Shown: in pieces, positions 27,997 to 36,498 of the stretch | Layout: each line of letters starts with the position of its first letter | Position numbering within the stretch: position 1 is the stretch's first letter | Assembly: GCA_022573815.1 (NCBI GenBank) | Contig: JACZTG010000007.1 | Location: 49,028 to 113,027, forward strand | Length of the DNA stretch: 64,000 nucleotides | Reading direction: 5' to 3' | Source of the DNA: Candidatus Neomarinimicrobiota bacterium | GTDB taxonomy: Bacteria; Fidelibacterota; SORT01 | The notes under the pieces: model-generated | Seen by the model: the letters and a program-made list of their open reading frames with translations, nothing else | What the model was told of the DNA's origin: nothing | The model's database searches: none | Position numbers and translations under genes: made by a program

Positions 27997-29253
27997 ATGG
28001 ATCTGCGCGACAGGCTTGAATTACGATACGGTGAGAGGCAAAATGACACTTCTCCCAGCAAGAAGATCGAATCCTCACAAAAGAAATCCAAGTCACTTTC
28101 ACCAAAAGACGATATATCCAAATATGTTACCGGTTCATTTATTCCAACCGCTGAGTGTGAGATTTTTATTGCCCGCCATACATACGATATGGATCATCAG
28201 CACGGAAAATATTCTCTTGCAGAGATAACTGATCTTGAAGGCGAGGATCTAAGAATTCTATCTACGGGTTCCACGAAAGTAAAATTTGAGTTAAACCGAA
28301 TCCTGTTTCTTGATACGGAAACTACCGGACTCGCCGGCGGCGTCGGCAGTGCCGCATTTTTGATAGGCATAGGGTATTTCTACGAAAATAAATATGTAGT
28401 CGAGCAGTTCTTTATGAGGGACTATAACGAGGAAGCGGCTATGCTCAATTTGTTAGCTGAAAAGGTGACGAATTTTGATACGATAGTGACGTTTAATGGA
28501 AGAAGTTTTGACCTCCCGCTATTGGAGACACGGATGATATTGAATAGAATTGATCCCGCGTTCAGCAGGCTGAGAGACGTAGATCTTCTTCACCCGGCAC
28601 GTCGGATCTGGGGTTTGCGCCTTTCCGATTGCCGACTCGGAACCTTAGAGAATGAGGTTCTGGGGTTTCAGAGGGCAGAAGATGATATACCCGGCTCATT
28701 AATTCCCGGAATATATTTTGATTATCTTCAGTTTGGAAACGCCGATAAACTTTATAAGGTATTTTATCACAATGAAAAGGATGTGGTATCTATGGTGGGT
28801 TTACTTCATAGCGAGTACCGATACTTTGCTGATCCTACGAAGGAAAAAGGGATGAAGCCGCTTGACTTATACCAGATGGGAAAATATTTCGAGCGAAACC
28901 GCGAATGGACTATGGCTTTAGCCTGCCTGGAAAAGGCATCCCCCAACTTGAATGATAGATACAGGATTGATTCGTTGATTCGTTTATCGATGATTCATAA
29001 GAGAAATGAACGCTGGACAGAAGCGGTAGGTATATGGAAAGATTTGATCACAGAGGATAATCCATTTACCTTACAACCATTTGTAGAATTAGCGATGTAT
29101 TACGAACATAAAGAAAAAAACAGTGAAGCAGCTTTGAAGTATTCCACAAATGCGTTAGGAAAAATCTCCCGACGACGCAATAAAGACATATTTGCGCTCG
29201 AACATCGTATTGACAGGCTAAATAAAAAATTAGAAAGAAAAACCGCTAAGTGA
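27997..29253 (+). CDS. mrfB: RNase H-like DEDD exonuclease with TPR tail (YprB/MrfB family)
   Basis: The 418 residues contain a DnaQ-like exonuclease domain. The first acidic pair is FLDTETTGLAGGVGS near residues 101-115. The second Asp is in TFNGRSFDLPLLETRM, and the last lies in YHNEKDVVSMVGLLHSEY. The C-terminal 120 residues are helical TPR-like repeats (MALACLEKASPNLNDRYRID). This domain order matches B. subtilis YprB/MrfB, the partner of MrfA in mitomycin repair. The gene overlaps the following acyltransferase by four bases. Confidence 0.9.
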   Translation: MDLRDRLELRYGERQNDTSPSKKIESSQKKSKSLSPKDDISKYVTGSFIPTAECEIFIARHTYDMDHQHGKYSLAEITDLEGEDLRILSTGSTKVKFELNRILFLDTETTGLAGGVGSAAFLIGIGYFYENKYVVEQFFMRDYNEEAAMLNLLAEKVTNFDTIVTFNGRSFDLPLLETRMILNRIDPAFSRLRDVDLLHPARRIWGLRLSDCRLGTLENEVLGFQRAEDDIPGSLIPGIYFDYLQFGNADKLYKVFYHNEKDVVSMVGLLHSEYRYFADPTKEKGMKPLDLYQMGKYFERNREWTMALACLEKASPNLNDRYRIDSLIRLSMIHKRNERWTEAVGIWKDLITEDNPFTLQPFVELAMYYEHKEKNSEAALKYSTNALGKISRRRNKDIFALEHRIDRLNKKLERKTAK

Positions 29254-29948
29254 AGATTATTTTGTCACTTTTTATGTGGATTTGGGGGCTGTCCCTATTG
29301 TTATTATTGTTGATTATGGCAAACGTGCTGATGTTTCTACCGAAAAAATCCTATGATCCGATTCTGAAATGGATGGCGAGAAAACTATTACTGTTGATGG
29401 GTATTCGGGTCAGTGTGGATTTTAAGGAAGAATTAAACCGATTCGGCACATATTTATTCATGGCGAATCATGTAAATATTTTTGATCCTCTTTTGTTGTA
29501 TGGATATATCCCCACATTTGTACGCGGAGTTGAGCTGGCAAGTCATTTTAAGTGGCCTTTTTACGGATGGACACTTTCCAGAATGGGACATATACCTATC
29601 AATCGAGTAAACGCCAACAGCGCAATGAAAAGCCTGAGAAGAGCGGCAGAGTACCTGCATAAAGGCGTTTCGATTGTGATATTGCCCGAAGGTCACAGAA
29701 CATTGGACGGTAAAGTTGCGAACTTCAAAAGGGGTTCATTTATTCTTGCAAAAGATGGAGGAAGGGACATAGTTCCTGTTGCCATTATGGGAGCGCTTGA
29801 TATTAACCGTAGAGGCTCATGGTTAATTTCTCCCGGTAAGATAACCTTAAGATTCGGGAAATGTATTGCGGAGCAGGATTTTCGTTCGCTTGGAACTTAT
29901 GAACTAAAAGAAAAATGCCAAAATGCGGTTAAAGAACTAATAGACTAA
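29250..29948 (+). CDS. plsC: 1-acyl-sn-glycerol-3-phosphate acyltransferase
   Basis: Membrane enzyme that makes phosphatidic acid from lysophosphatidic acid. The 232-residue protein starts at GTG 29250 with an N-terminal transmembrane helix (IWGLSLLLLLLIMANVLMFL). It has the catalytic NHVNIFDPLLLY (HX4D) near residues 72-83, the glycerophosphate-binding INRVNANSAMKSLRRA, and the substrate motif LPEGHRTLDGKV (EGxR in the variant PEGHRT). The standard fourth block IVPVAIMG is present. Overlap with the exonuclease gene suggests one transcript. Confidence 0.93.
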   Translation: MKIILSLFMWIWGLSLLLLLLIMANVLMFLPKKSYDPILKWMARKLLLLMGIRVSVDFKEELNRFGTYLFMANHVNIFDPLLLYGYIPTFVRGVELASHFKWPFYGWTLSRMGHIPINRVNANSAMKSLRRAAEYLHKGVSIVILPEGHRTLDGKVANFKRGSFILAKDGGRDIVPVAIMGALDINRRGSWLISPGKITLRFGKCIAEQDFRSLGTYELKEKCQNAVKELID

Positions 29949-29954
29949 ATAGAA

Positions 29955-30173
29955 TTATTCTGCCAGACTCAGTGTCTTAATTTTTCCGAATGCTATTGCT
30001 GACAGAGATTTAAATTTTTCTCTGCTTTTATCGTCTGTCTTGATTATTTCCCATTGAGATTGTGATATAAGATACTGACCGTCTACCGGCGCGCATCCGA
30101 AATCGCAATCTTCAGGATGGGGACACACCACCAGGTATGCTCTGTTATGCTCACTATCCGCTACAGGAGTCAA
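29955..30173 (-). CDS. Small hypothetical protein with a Cys-rich centre
   Basis: A possible 72-codon gene, convergent with plsC and starting at TTG, or at an internal GTG that gives about 57 residues. It contains CPHPEDCDFGC, a C-x5-C-x3-C arrangement that could bind metal, then QYLISQSQWEIIKTDDKSREKF. The Cys cluster and the lack of overlap with any other gene favour it being real, but the ribosome-binding site is weak and I do not recognise the family. Confidence 0.38.
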   Translation of the reverse strand: MTPVADSEHNRAYLVVCPHPEDCDFGCAPVDGQYLISQSQWEIIKTDDKSREKFKSLSAIAFGKIKTLSLAE

Positions 30174-30312
30174 TTTCTGTTCCGTCTGTTAAAGGGTTTA
30201 TACTCTTTAATTCCTTGGCGTAAAATACTTCATAAACAGAAAAAAATCAATATTAGCGGTGAGACTTTTATCTGAAATAAGATAACCCGATATTCAAATC
30301 AGAAGAGTAATC

Positions 30313-30341
30313 TTGACTTATCGTAAAAAAAACAATATCTT
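30313..30341 (+). promoter_or_regulatory. Candidate sigma-70-type promoter
   Basis: TTGACT (30313-30318), a 17-base spacer and TATCTT (30336-30341) lie about 40 bases before a small membrane-protein ORF at 30380 that has its own Shine-Dalgarno site. Confidence 0.5.
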
Positions 30342-30379
30342 AACACGGTTCAATGTCTAAAATTAATCAGGAGACTGTT

Positions 30380-30517
30380 ATGAGTAATTACGTGATTACG
30401 CTATTTTGGGTAAATCTCATCTTCGTAATGGGTATTTACTGGCACACGCTGAAGATTAACAAAAATATCCGCAAATTAGTCGAACATTTTGAATCAGAAA
30501 GCGGTTCAGGAGAATAA
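30380..30517 (+). CDS. 45-residue single-helix membrane protein
   Basis: A short gene easily missed by length cut-offs. ATG at 30380 is preceded by CAGGAG with about six bases spacing, and a promoter-like pair sits upstream. The peptide has one hydrophobic helix (YVITLFWVNLIFVMGIYW, residues 4-21), then the basic stretch KINKNIRKL and an acidic end (FESESGSGE). That is the shape of a small inner-membrane accessory protein with its C-terminus in the cytoplasm. The function is unknown and no partner is obvious. Confidence 0.65.
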   Translation: MSNYVITLFWVNLIFVMGIYWHTLKINKNIRKLVEHFESESGSGE

Positions 30518-30549
30518 TCGCAGTTAATTATTTTTTAGAACTAAAATAG

Positions 30550-30771
30550 ATGGACAATAAAATAAGATTGTTGATGAACGCTCATGACGAGCTACAGGAT
30601 CAGGTGCGGTTTGGCGACAGTAAAGCATTAGCGAGAGATTTTGCCACTCAAATTCATGTGCTTTCAAGAATTAGCGTAAAGAAATATGCCAGCATAAGAA
30701 AAAGTATAACATATTTTGGAATTTCCAATATATGCTTTTGGGGGGCGATACTAAGGGCAAGTCTGATTTAG
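30550..30771 (+). CDS. Small hypothetical protein, 73 residues
   Basis: It begins 32 bases after the 45-codon gene and ends two bases before the convergent SDR stop. The first half is a charged helix (HDELQDQVRFGDSKALARDF) and the end is mildly hydrophobic (YFGISNICFWGAILRASL). I see no ribosome-binding site, so its reality rests on position and on being open with no competing frame. No family recognised. Confidence 0.35.
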   Translation: MDNKIRLLMNAHDELQDQVRFGDSKALARDFATQIHVLSRISVKKYASIRKSITYFGISNICFWGAILRASLI

Positions 30772-30772
30772 T

Positions 30773-31474
30773 TTACCAGGGAATAATTTTTCTCTTTTTA
30801 TAGAACATACCCGTTGGGCTGTCGTCAGGTTGCGTAGACAGCCACACTATCGTATCTGCGCCTTCTTCAACCGATAAAGAAGCGCCGGCACCTCCCATCT
30901 CTGTCTTCACCCAACCCGGATCAACCGAATTTATCTGAATATTATGGGAGTCGGTTTCGTTCGCAAGCACTTTTGTAATAGTATTTACGGCTGTCTTGGA
31001 AATTCTGTATGCAAGGTATCCGCTTCCCATATCGGCAAATTGTCCCATTCCGCTGGACATATTTATTATCCTGCCGTAATTATTTTTTATCATAAGCGTA
31101 ATAATCTTTTGTGAAAGTAGAATAATGCCGTAAACATTAGTTTCAAGGCTAACCTGCAATTCCTGAATTTCTAACGATAATCCCGAACTACGCGCATCAG
31201 GAATAATAGCGGCGTTATTAACCAATACATCAATCCTGCCGAATTCCTCTGCGACGCGGTTATAAAAAGTATCAATGCTTTCGGCAGAGCTCACATCAAG
31301 CTCATAAAAAGTAACGTCTAATCCTTCACTCTGTAATATTTCCGCGGATTCCATGCCCTTTTCGCTATTCCGGGCGGTGAGAAGAACTTTAAAGCCTTTC
31401 TTGGCAATGTCACGGCAAACTTGGAATCCGATTCCTCTATTTCCGCCGGTTACGACCGCAATTTTCTTATCCAT
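30773..31474 (-). CDS. Short-chain dehydrogenase/reductase (carbonyl-reductase-like)
   Basis: NADP(H)-dependent oxidoreductase of 233 residues. The cofactor loop is TGGNRGIGFQV near residues 9-19. NNAAI lies near 87, the catalytic serine in INMSSGMGQ, and the YxxxK pair in YRISKTAVN. The VDPGWVKTEMGG segment is typical. The end (KKRKIIPW) resembles carbonyl-reductase-type SDRs with a short C-terminus, whose substrates are aldehydes and quinones. It is transcribed towards the small genes and away from the LD-carboxypeptidase gene. Confidence 0.92.
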   Translation of the reverse strand: MDKKIAVVTGGNRGIGFQVCRDIAKKGFKVLLTARNSEKGMESAEILQSEGLDVTFYELDVSSAESIDTFYNRVAEEFGRIDVLVNNAAIIPDARSSGLSLEIQELQVSLETNVYGIILLSQKIITLMIKNNYGRIINMSSGMGQFADMGSGYLAYRISKTAVNTITKVLANETDSHNIQINSVDPGWVKTEMGGAGASLSVEEGADTIVWLSTQPDDSPTGMFYKKRKIIPW

Positions 31475-31563
31475 TAATAACCCTTTTATTATTCGTGTAT
31501 AAATTTTACCAAAAGAATGTAATTATTTAGGACAATTTATCCAATCGGCATTACTGAAATGTC

Positions 31564-31592
31564 TTGACCGTATAAATGCTCTGAACTAAACT
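31564..31592 (+). promoter_or_regulatory. Candidate sigma-70-type promoter for the LD-carboxypeptidase gene
   Basis: TTGACC (31564-31569), 17-base spacer, TAAACT (31587-31592), about 37 bases before the ATG at 31629. A fair match in the only gap that could hold the promoter. Confidence 0.45.
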
Positions 31593-31628
31593 TGCATTAA
31601 ATCAGATATCCTTAAATATATTAATAGT

Positions 31629-32684
31629 ATGCGAGAAGAAAATAAAAAAAATAGACGTGATTTTATTAAATTAGCGGGTCTTGGTACAGTCGCTCTTTAT
31701 TTGCCTATTAATCCATTTCAATTTGAATTCAATTCGTCAATTTTCAAACCGCCGAGGCTGAAAATAGGAGACACCATAGGAGTGGTAAGCCCTGCCGGTC
31801 CCACTTTTCATAAAAATGATTTGATCGAAGTAAGGCAATCACTTTCGGCTCTCGGGTTAAAAGTGAAGTTTGGTAATCATGTTCTCAGCAGACACGGTTA
31901 TTTGGCAGGTAGCGACAGTGAAAGAGCGGATGATTTCAACGCTATGATTCGTGACGAATCAGTAAATGCTATTATGGCGATGAGAGGTGGTTGGGGTAGC
32001 AACAGGATATTGAACTTAATTGATTATGATGCTGTGATTCAAAACCCGAAAATAATTATTGGATTCAGTGATGTAACATCCCTCCTTTTAGCGATTTACG
32101 CCAAGACCGGTATGATAACTTTTTACGGTCCGGTCGCTACCTCAAAGTATGGAAAGTTTACAACCAGCTGGCTAAAAGAAATTCTTTTCGAAGCAAAATC
32201 CCCGACTTTAGAAAATCCGTTGTTGAAACCCGACGGTTCCATCAACCACAATCATTTAATAAGAACTATAAATAGCGGAACTGCGCGGGGGAAATTGGCT
32301 GGAGGTAATTTGACAGTTATAAGCTCAATGGTCGGCTCCGGTTACTTACCGGATTGGGATGGCAGCATTCTATTTTTGGAAGAAGTAGGTGAGAAAATAT
32401 ACCATATAGACAGGATGCTTGTTCAGCTCAAACTTGCCGGAGTATTTGATAGGTTGTCAGGTATTATCTTCGGAAAGTGTGTAAAATGCGATCCGTCTAA
32501 AACCACTCTTTCTCTTTCCCTTGAAAAAGTATTCGATGAGATATTTATTCCTCTAAAAATCCCTGTATATTCAGGCGCGATGATCGGTCATATTGACCGA
32601 ATATTTACCATACCCATAGGTCTAAACGCTCTGATGGACGCTGATAAAGGCACGATAGAGCTTTTGGAACCTGCGGTTTTTTAA
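31629..32684 (+). CDS. ldcA: Tat-exported LD-carboxypeptidase (S66 family)
   Basis: Removes the terminal D-alanine from murein tetrapeptides (LD-carboxypeptidase A), or acts like the related MccF. The 351 residues begin with a twin-arginine signal, NRRDFIKLAGLGTVALYL, so it should be exported folded; most LdcA proteins are cytoplasmic. The enzyme starts at PRLKIGDTIGVVSPAGP. The nucleophile serine sits in MRGGWGSNRIL or in the conserved IIGFSDVTSLLLAIY, with the Glu/His partners in FLEEVGEKIYHIDRML and the C-terminal YSGAMIGHID. The order of conserved blocks is standard. Confidence 0.92.
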   Translation: MREENKKNRRDFIKLAGLGTVALYLPINPFQFEFNSSIFKPPRLKIGDTIGVVSPAGPTFHKNDLIEVRQSLSALGLKVKFGNHVLSRHGYLAGSDSERADDFNAMIRDESVNAIMAMRGGWGSNRILNLIDYDAVIQNPKIIIGFSDVTSLLLAIYAKTGMITFYGPVATSKYGKFTTSWLKEILFEAKSPTLENPLLKPDGSINHNHLIRTINSGTARGKLAGGNLTVISSMVGSGYLPDWDGSILFLEEVGEKIYHIDRMLVQLKLAGVFDRLSGIIFGKCVKCDPSKTTLSLSLEKVFDEIFIPLKIPVYSGAMIGHIDRIFTIPIGLNALMDADKGTIELLEPAVF

Positions 32685-32806
32685 CAGTAATCGAATTGGA
32701 GAGTAAGAATCACCGAACTATTGGATATGATTCCGAAGTTTCTTATCTTAATCAACATTAATAAATCTATTTATGCCATAACATACTCAAATTGAAAGGC
32801 AGCAGA

Positions 32807-33343
32807 ATGAAAATTTTTAGCACCGCTCTTTTGGCACTGATTTTACTTATATCATGCGTCAATATGGATTCAGTGGATACCACCGCGAATTCATTCAATA
32901 ATGCAGTGGTCAGATTGCAGGCGACCGAAGGAAATTCCGTGTCCGGAGTTATATGGTTCGGTAAAGTTGTCGGGGGAGTCAAAGTTACAGGAACTATTGA
33001 GGGCTTGCCACCCGGAGATCATGGCTTTCACATACACCAATTCGGGGATTGTAGTTCTACAGACGGTAAATCAGCAGGGGGACATTTTAATCCTGACGGA
33101 GTAAATCACGGAGCGCCTACGGACGATCTGCGGCATGTTGGAGATCTTGGTAATATTACAGCAAATTCTGATTCAGTAGCTGTATTCGAATTTGTGGACG
33201 CTACGATAACAATGGCAGGAGGCAATTCTATATTGAGCAGGGCGGTAATAATCCACGCCGGTGAGGACGATTTAAATTCACAGCCCACAGGCGCGGCTGG
33301 CGCGCGATTAGCATGCGGAGTTATTGGAATAGCCAATAAATAG
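32807..33343 (+). CDS. sodC: Cu/Zn superoxide dismutase, lipoprotein
   Basis: Dismutes superoxide in the periplasm. I use the ATG at 32807; the frame can also be opened at TTG 32792. The signal peptide ends in a lipobox (LILLISC), so the protein should be anchored to a membrane. The catalytic domain has the copper site GFHIHQFGDC, the shared zinc/copper segment SAGGHFNPDGVNHGAP, and LRHVGDLGNI with the zinc Asp region. HAGEDDLNSQPTGAAGARLACGVIG carries the last copper histidine, active-site region and disulfide cysteine. About 178 residues, usual for bacterial SodC. Confidence 0.94.
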   Translation: MKIFSTALLALILLISCVNMDSVDTTANSFNNAVVRLQATEGNSVSGVIWFGKVVGGVKVTGTIEGLPPGDHGFHIHQFGDCSSTDGKSAGGHFNPDGVNHGAPTDDLRHVGDLGNITANSDSVAVFEFVDATITMAGGNSILSRAVIIHAGEDDLNSQPTGAAGARLACGVIGIANK

Positions 33344-33529
33344 GATTTCTAATCACTGATTAAGCTCCTTAATCCCTGCTACGACTTTCTCAAAAGAGTA
33401 GGTATTCAATGATATTCATTGGTAATTAACGGTCATTACAGTTATATAAGGGAATTAGGACAATGATTGTCGCAATTAAATTAGTAATAACGTATATTAG
33501 AATGAGATGGAATTGAGGAATTATTTAAA

Positions 33530-34501
33530 GTGACGACGGCAGAGCAGATTAGCAATTTGGATAGCGCAGCCGAGCCTTCCGAAATGTTACCGAAGGAGTT
33601 TCTGCTAAAGTATCCATTATTAAACATAATCGGAAATACGCCTTTGGTAGAAATTGCTGTTTTTAAGGAAGAATTTCCGAATATCAATATAATGGCGAAA
33701 GCAGAATGGAGAAATCCGGGAGGATCACTCAAAGACCGGCCTGTCCTGCTGATGCTTGGAAAGGCGCTGCTTTCAGGTGAATTGAAAGAGGGTCAGACGA
33801 TTCTCGACAGTTCTTCCGGAAACGCAGGAATAGCGTATGCGATGATAGGGGCTGTTTTGGGTTTCGATGTTGAGATAATTGTGCCGGGAAACGCAAGTCG
33901 TGAAAGAATTGAGCGAATGAAAGCACATGGCGCTACTGTGATTACCACCGATCCGCTAGAAGGATATGACGAGGCTTTACGTGAAGTTCATCGTCGTTAC
34001 GACGAGAACCCCGATAAGTATTTTTTTGTGGACCAATATAAAAATGATAATAACTGGAAAGCGCATTATTATGGAACGGCAAATGAGATAATTCAACAAA
34101 CTCACGGCGATATCACGCATTTTGTATCAGGAGTTGGAACCGGGGGCTCGATAACCGGAATAGGGCGGAGGTTAAAAGAATATAATCCCGACATAAAAAT
34201 TGTAATGGTGGACGCTGAGCCTTTTCCCGGAATTGAAGGATTGAAACCGTTGGATGAACCTAATTCAATCATCCCCGAGATATTTGATTCCACCCTTGTT
34301 GATGAAAAAATCAAGGTACAGGCAGAAGATGCAAAAGGTATGACCGAAATGCTGGCAAAGAGAGGGTTCTTCCTTGGGCAATCGTCAGGGGCATACCTAT
34401 ACGCTTGCGGAGAAATGGCAAAAAATGTCAGTGAGGCAAATATAGTGACTCTTCTGCCGGATATAGGCGAACGGTATTTCAGTACCGGTCTATGGAGTTA
34501 G
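33530..34501 (+). CDS. cysM: PLP-dependent cysteine synthase (CysK/CysM family)
   Basis: Makes cysteine from an activated serine and a sulfur donor. The 323 residues have the family blocks IGNTPLVEI, the PLP lysine in NPGGSLKDRP near residues 65-74, SSSGNAGIAYAMIG, the phosphate cup VGTGGSITGIGR, and the C-terminal SSGAYLYAC. The start is GTG at 33530. The JAMM protease gene begins three bases after its stop, and a ubiquitin-like/E1/rhodanese fusion follows. This recalls the cysM-cysO-mec set of actinobacteria, where CysM uses a protein thiocarboxylate as sulfur donor. The pairing makes CysM-type function more likely than plain CysK, but it is inferred from context. Confidence 0.92.
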   Translation: MTTAEQISNLDSAAEPSEMLPKEFLLKYPLLNIIGNTPLVEIAVFKEEFPNINIMAKAEWRNPGGSLKDRPVLLMLGKALLSGELKEGQTILDSSSGNAGIAYAMIGAVLGFDVEIIVPGNASRERIERMKAHGATVITTDPLEGYDEALREVHRRYDENPDKYFFVDQYKNDNNWKAHYYGTANEIIQQTHGDITHFVSGVGTGGSITGIGRRLKEYNPDIKIVMVDAEPFPGIEGLKPLDEPNSIIPEIFDSTLVDEKIKVQAEDAKGMTEMLAKRGFFLGQSSGAYLYACGEMAKNVSEANIVTLLPDIGERYFSTGLWS

Positions 34502-34504
34502 AAG

Positions 34505-34933
34505 ATGTCCATATTTCTGAATCAAGATATTATTGAACGAATGGAAAAGCATGCGACTACTACATTTCCCGATGAATGCTGCGGCTTCATGTTTGGAGGA
34601 TTTAGTAACGGGATTGTCAAAGTTGAAGAAATTTCCCGGGTAATAAATGCTCATCCGGATTCTAAGGCAAGACGGTTTTTAATCTCGCCTGAAGATTATA
34701 TGAATGCCGAAAGTTATGCTGACGAAAATGGTTATGCTCTTGTGGGTGTCTATCATTCTCACCCGAATCATCCGGCGATTCCTTCCGAAATTGACAGGCA
34801 GGCGGCGCTACCGGGATTTTCATATATTATATTTTCAATTATGGATGGGAAGCCGTCTGATGTTACGGCATGGGAGCTTGTGGAAGATAGGAGTGAATTT
34901 CGAGCCGTGGAAATAGAGAAAGAAAAGGAGTAA
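34505..34933 (+). CDS. JAMM/Mov34 metalloprotease (Mec-like)
   Basis: A zinc isopeptidase-like enzyme of 142 residues. The full JAMM set is visible: Glu24 in FPDECCGFMFG, His84 and His86 in YHSHPNHPAIPSEID, Ser94 and Asp97 in the same stretch. Bacterial members cut the bond after the diglycine of ubiquitin-like sulfur carriers, as Mec does with the CysO-cysteine adduct. It is packed between the CysM-like gene and the Ubl-E1-rhodanese fusion with gaps of three and five bases. A natural reading is that it releases cysteine or processes the fused ubiquitin-like domain. Confidence 0.93.
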   Translation: MSIFLNQDIIERMEKHATTTFPDECCGFMFGGFSNGIVKVEEISRVINAHPDSKARRFLISPEDYMNAESYADENGYALVGVYHSHPNHPAIPSEIDRQAALPGFSYIIFSIMDGKPSDVTAWELVEDRSEFRAVEIEKEKE

Positions 34934-34938
34934 TAAAA

Positions 34939-36366
34939 TTGAAGGTTGATATACGAATACCGTCACCATTGCGGAGATATACCGCCAATCAGGCGAAAGT
35001 GGAGATCGAATTGGATGGAAATAGTGTCGCGGAGGCGCTTGATAAATTAGTAAAAGAATTTGACGAACTGAAAAGGCACCTTTATGATGATGAAGGTTCG
35101 CTTCGAAATTTTGTAAACATCTACCATAACAGCGAAGATGTACGGTTTACCGATGGACTTCAAACAAAAGTATCCGAAGGAGATGAACTCTCCATAATAC
35201 CCGCTATAGCTGGCGGTTCGACAGTTACGCTTGATAATTGGGAAATTATGAGATACAGCCGACATTTGATAATGCCGGAAGTAAACATAGACGGACAACA
35301 AAAACTCAAAGCAGCTTCGGTGCTTCTCATTGGCGCCGGAGGATTAGGATGTCCGTCCTCGCTATACTTGGCGGCAGCGGGAATCGGAAAAATGGGAATA
35401 GTGGATTTTGATGTTGTGGACGAATCGAATCTGCAAAGACAAGTGTTATATGGAACTTCGGATGTTGGAACGCCGAAATTAGAAGCGGCGGAAAAACGGC
35501 TTAAAGACCTTAACCCGAGAATTGAGATCGAGACTTACGCCGAACGTTTCAGTTCAGAAAACGCAAGAAGAATTATATCACAATATGACGTCGTAGTGGA
35601 TGGAACAGATAATTTTCCGACTCGCTATCTTGTAAACGATGCCTGTGTGCTTGAGGGGAAGCCGAACGTTTACGGGAGTATATTCAGGTTTGATGGTCAA
35701 GTATCGGTTTTTAATTACGAAGACGGCCCATGCTACAGGTGTTTATACTCTGAACCGCCACCACCCGGACTCGTACCTTCGTGCGCGGAAGGAGGCGTCC
35801 TTGGAGTATTGCCCGGAATTGTCGGCACATTACAGGCGACCGAAACTATGAAAATTATTATTGGAATGGGTAAATCATTATCGGGTAAGCTCCTTTTAAT
35901 AGATGCATTAAACATGGATTTTCGAAAACTAAACATCAAAAAGAATCCCGATTGCAAAATATGCGGTGAAAACCCTGAAATAACCGAATTGATTGATTAT
36001 GAAGATTTTTGTGGTGTCGTGGAGAGCGAGGAAGATAAATTGGATGGAATTAAACAGATAACACCTGTTGAATTGAAAAAGAAAATTGATGAAGGAGACG
36101 ATATTCTTCTTCTTGATATTAGAGAAGATATAGAAATAAAAATTTGCAAAATAGAAGGCAGTGTTCATATTCCGATGCAGGAAATACCCTCAAGGCTGTC
36201 GGAGCTTGATATGCACCGTGACATCGTTATCTATTGTAAAAGTGGCGAGCGCTCATATTCGGTAACAAATTTCCTGAAAAACTCGGGATTTAGCCGAGTA
36301 GCGAATCTATACGGAGGAACCCTCTCATGGGCGGATACGGTTGATCCTACAATGCCAAAATACTGA
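34939..36366 (+). CDS. Ubiquitin-like (MoaD/ThiS) - E1-like (MoeB/ThiF) - rhodanese fusion
   Basis: One 475-residue chain with three parts. Residues 1-93 form a MoaD/ThiS/CysO-like beta-grasp domain ending in IIPAIAGG, with the diglycine at 92-93 internal to the protein. From about residue 98 comes an E1-like adenylating domain: RYSRHLIMPE, the nucleotide loop IGAGGLGCPS at 131-140, DGTDNFPTRYLVND, SCAEGGVLGVLPG, and two CxxC pairs (CYRC, CKIC) for zinc. The last 100 residues are a rhodanese with active cysteine in YCKSGERS. This resembles mycobacterial CysO plus MoeZ joined together. To form a C-terminal thiocarboxylate the chain would have to be cut after Gly93; the adjacent JAMM gene is the obvious candidate. 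Confidence 0.93.
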   Translation: MKVDIRIPSPLRRYTANQAKVEIELDGNSVAEALDKLVKEFDELKRHLYDDEGSLRNFVNIYHNSEDVRFTDGLQTKVSEGDELSIIPAIAGGSTVTLDNWEIMRYSRHLIMPEVNIDGQQKLKAASVLLIGAGGLGCPSSLYLAAAGIGKMGIVDFDVVDESNLQRQVLYGTSDVGTPKLEAAEKRLKDLNPRIEIETYAERFSSENARRIISQYDVVVDGTDNFPTRYLVNDACVLEGKPNVYGSIFRFDGQVSVFNYEDGPCYRCLYSEPPPPGLVPSCAEGGVLGVLPGIVGTLQATETMKIIIGMGKSLSGKLLLIDALNMDFRKLNIKKNPDCKICGENPEITELIDYEDFCGVVESEEDKLDGIKQITPVELKKKIDEGDDILLLDIREDIEIKICKIEGSVHIPMQEIPSRLSELDMHRDIVIYCKSGERSYSVTNFLKNSGFSRVANLYGGTLSWADTVDPTMPKY

Positions 36367-36468
36367 AGAAAATATCGCTTAAAATATATAACCGATACCG
36401 ATTCATATTTGCATTAAGAAAAAATGCGATTATTGTCGTGTTTATTACATATCATTAAAACGTTCTGT

Positions 36469-36498
36469 CGTTTATTAAGCTGTTATTAATAATAAACG
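36469..36498. repeat. Inverted repeat upstream of the nucleotide-carrier gene
   Basis: CGTTTATTA (36469-36477) and TAATAAACG (36490-36498) with a 12-base spacer. A third GTTTATTA copy lies 30 bases further upstream at 36440-36447. The position about 70 bases before the start at 36569 suits an operator, but no regulator is identified. Confidence 0.4.

Noticed and set aside
33358..33374. Hairpin GATTAAG/CTTAATC after sodC
   Set aside because: Only seven AT-rich pairs and no U run, so not a credible terminator.
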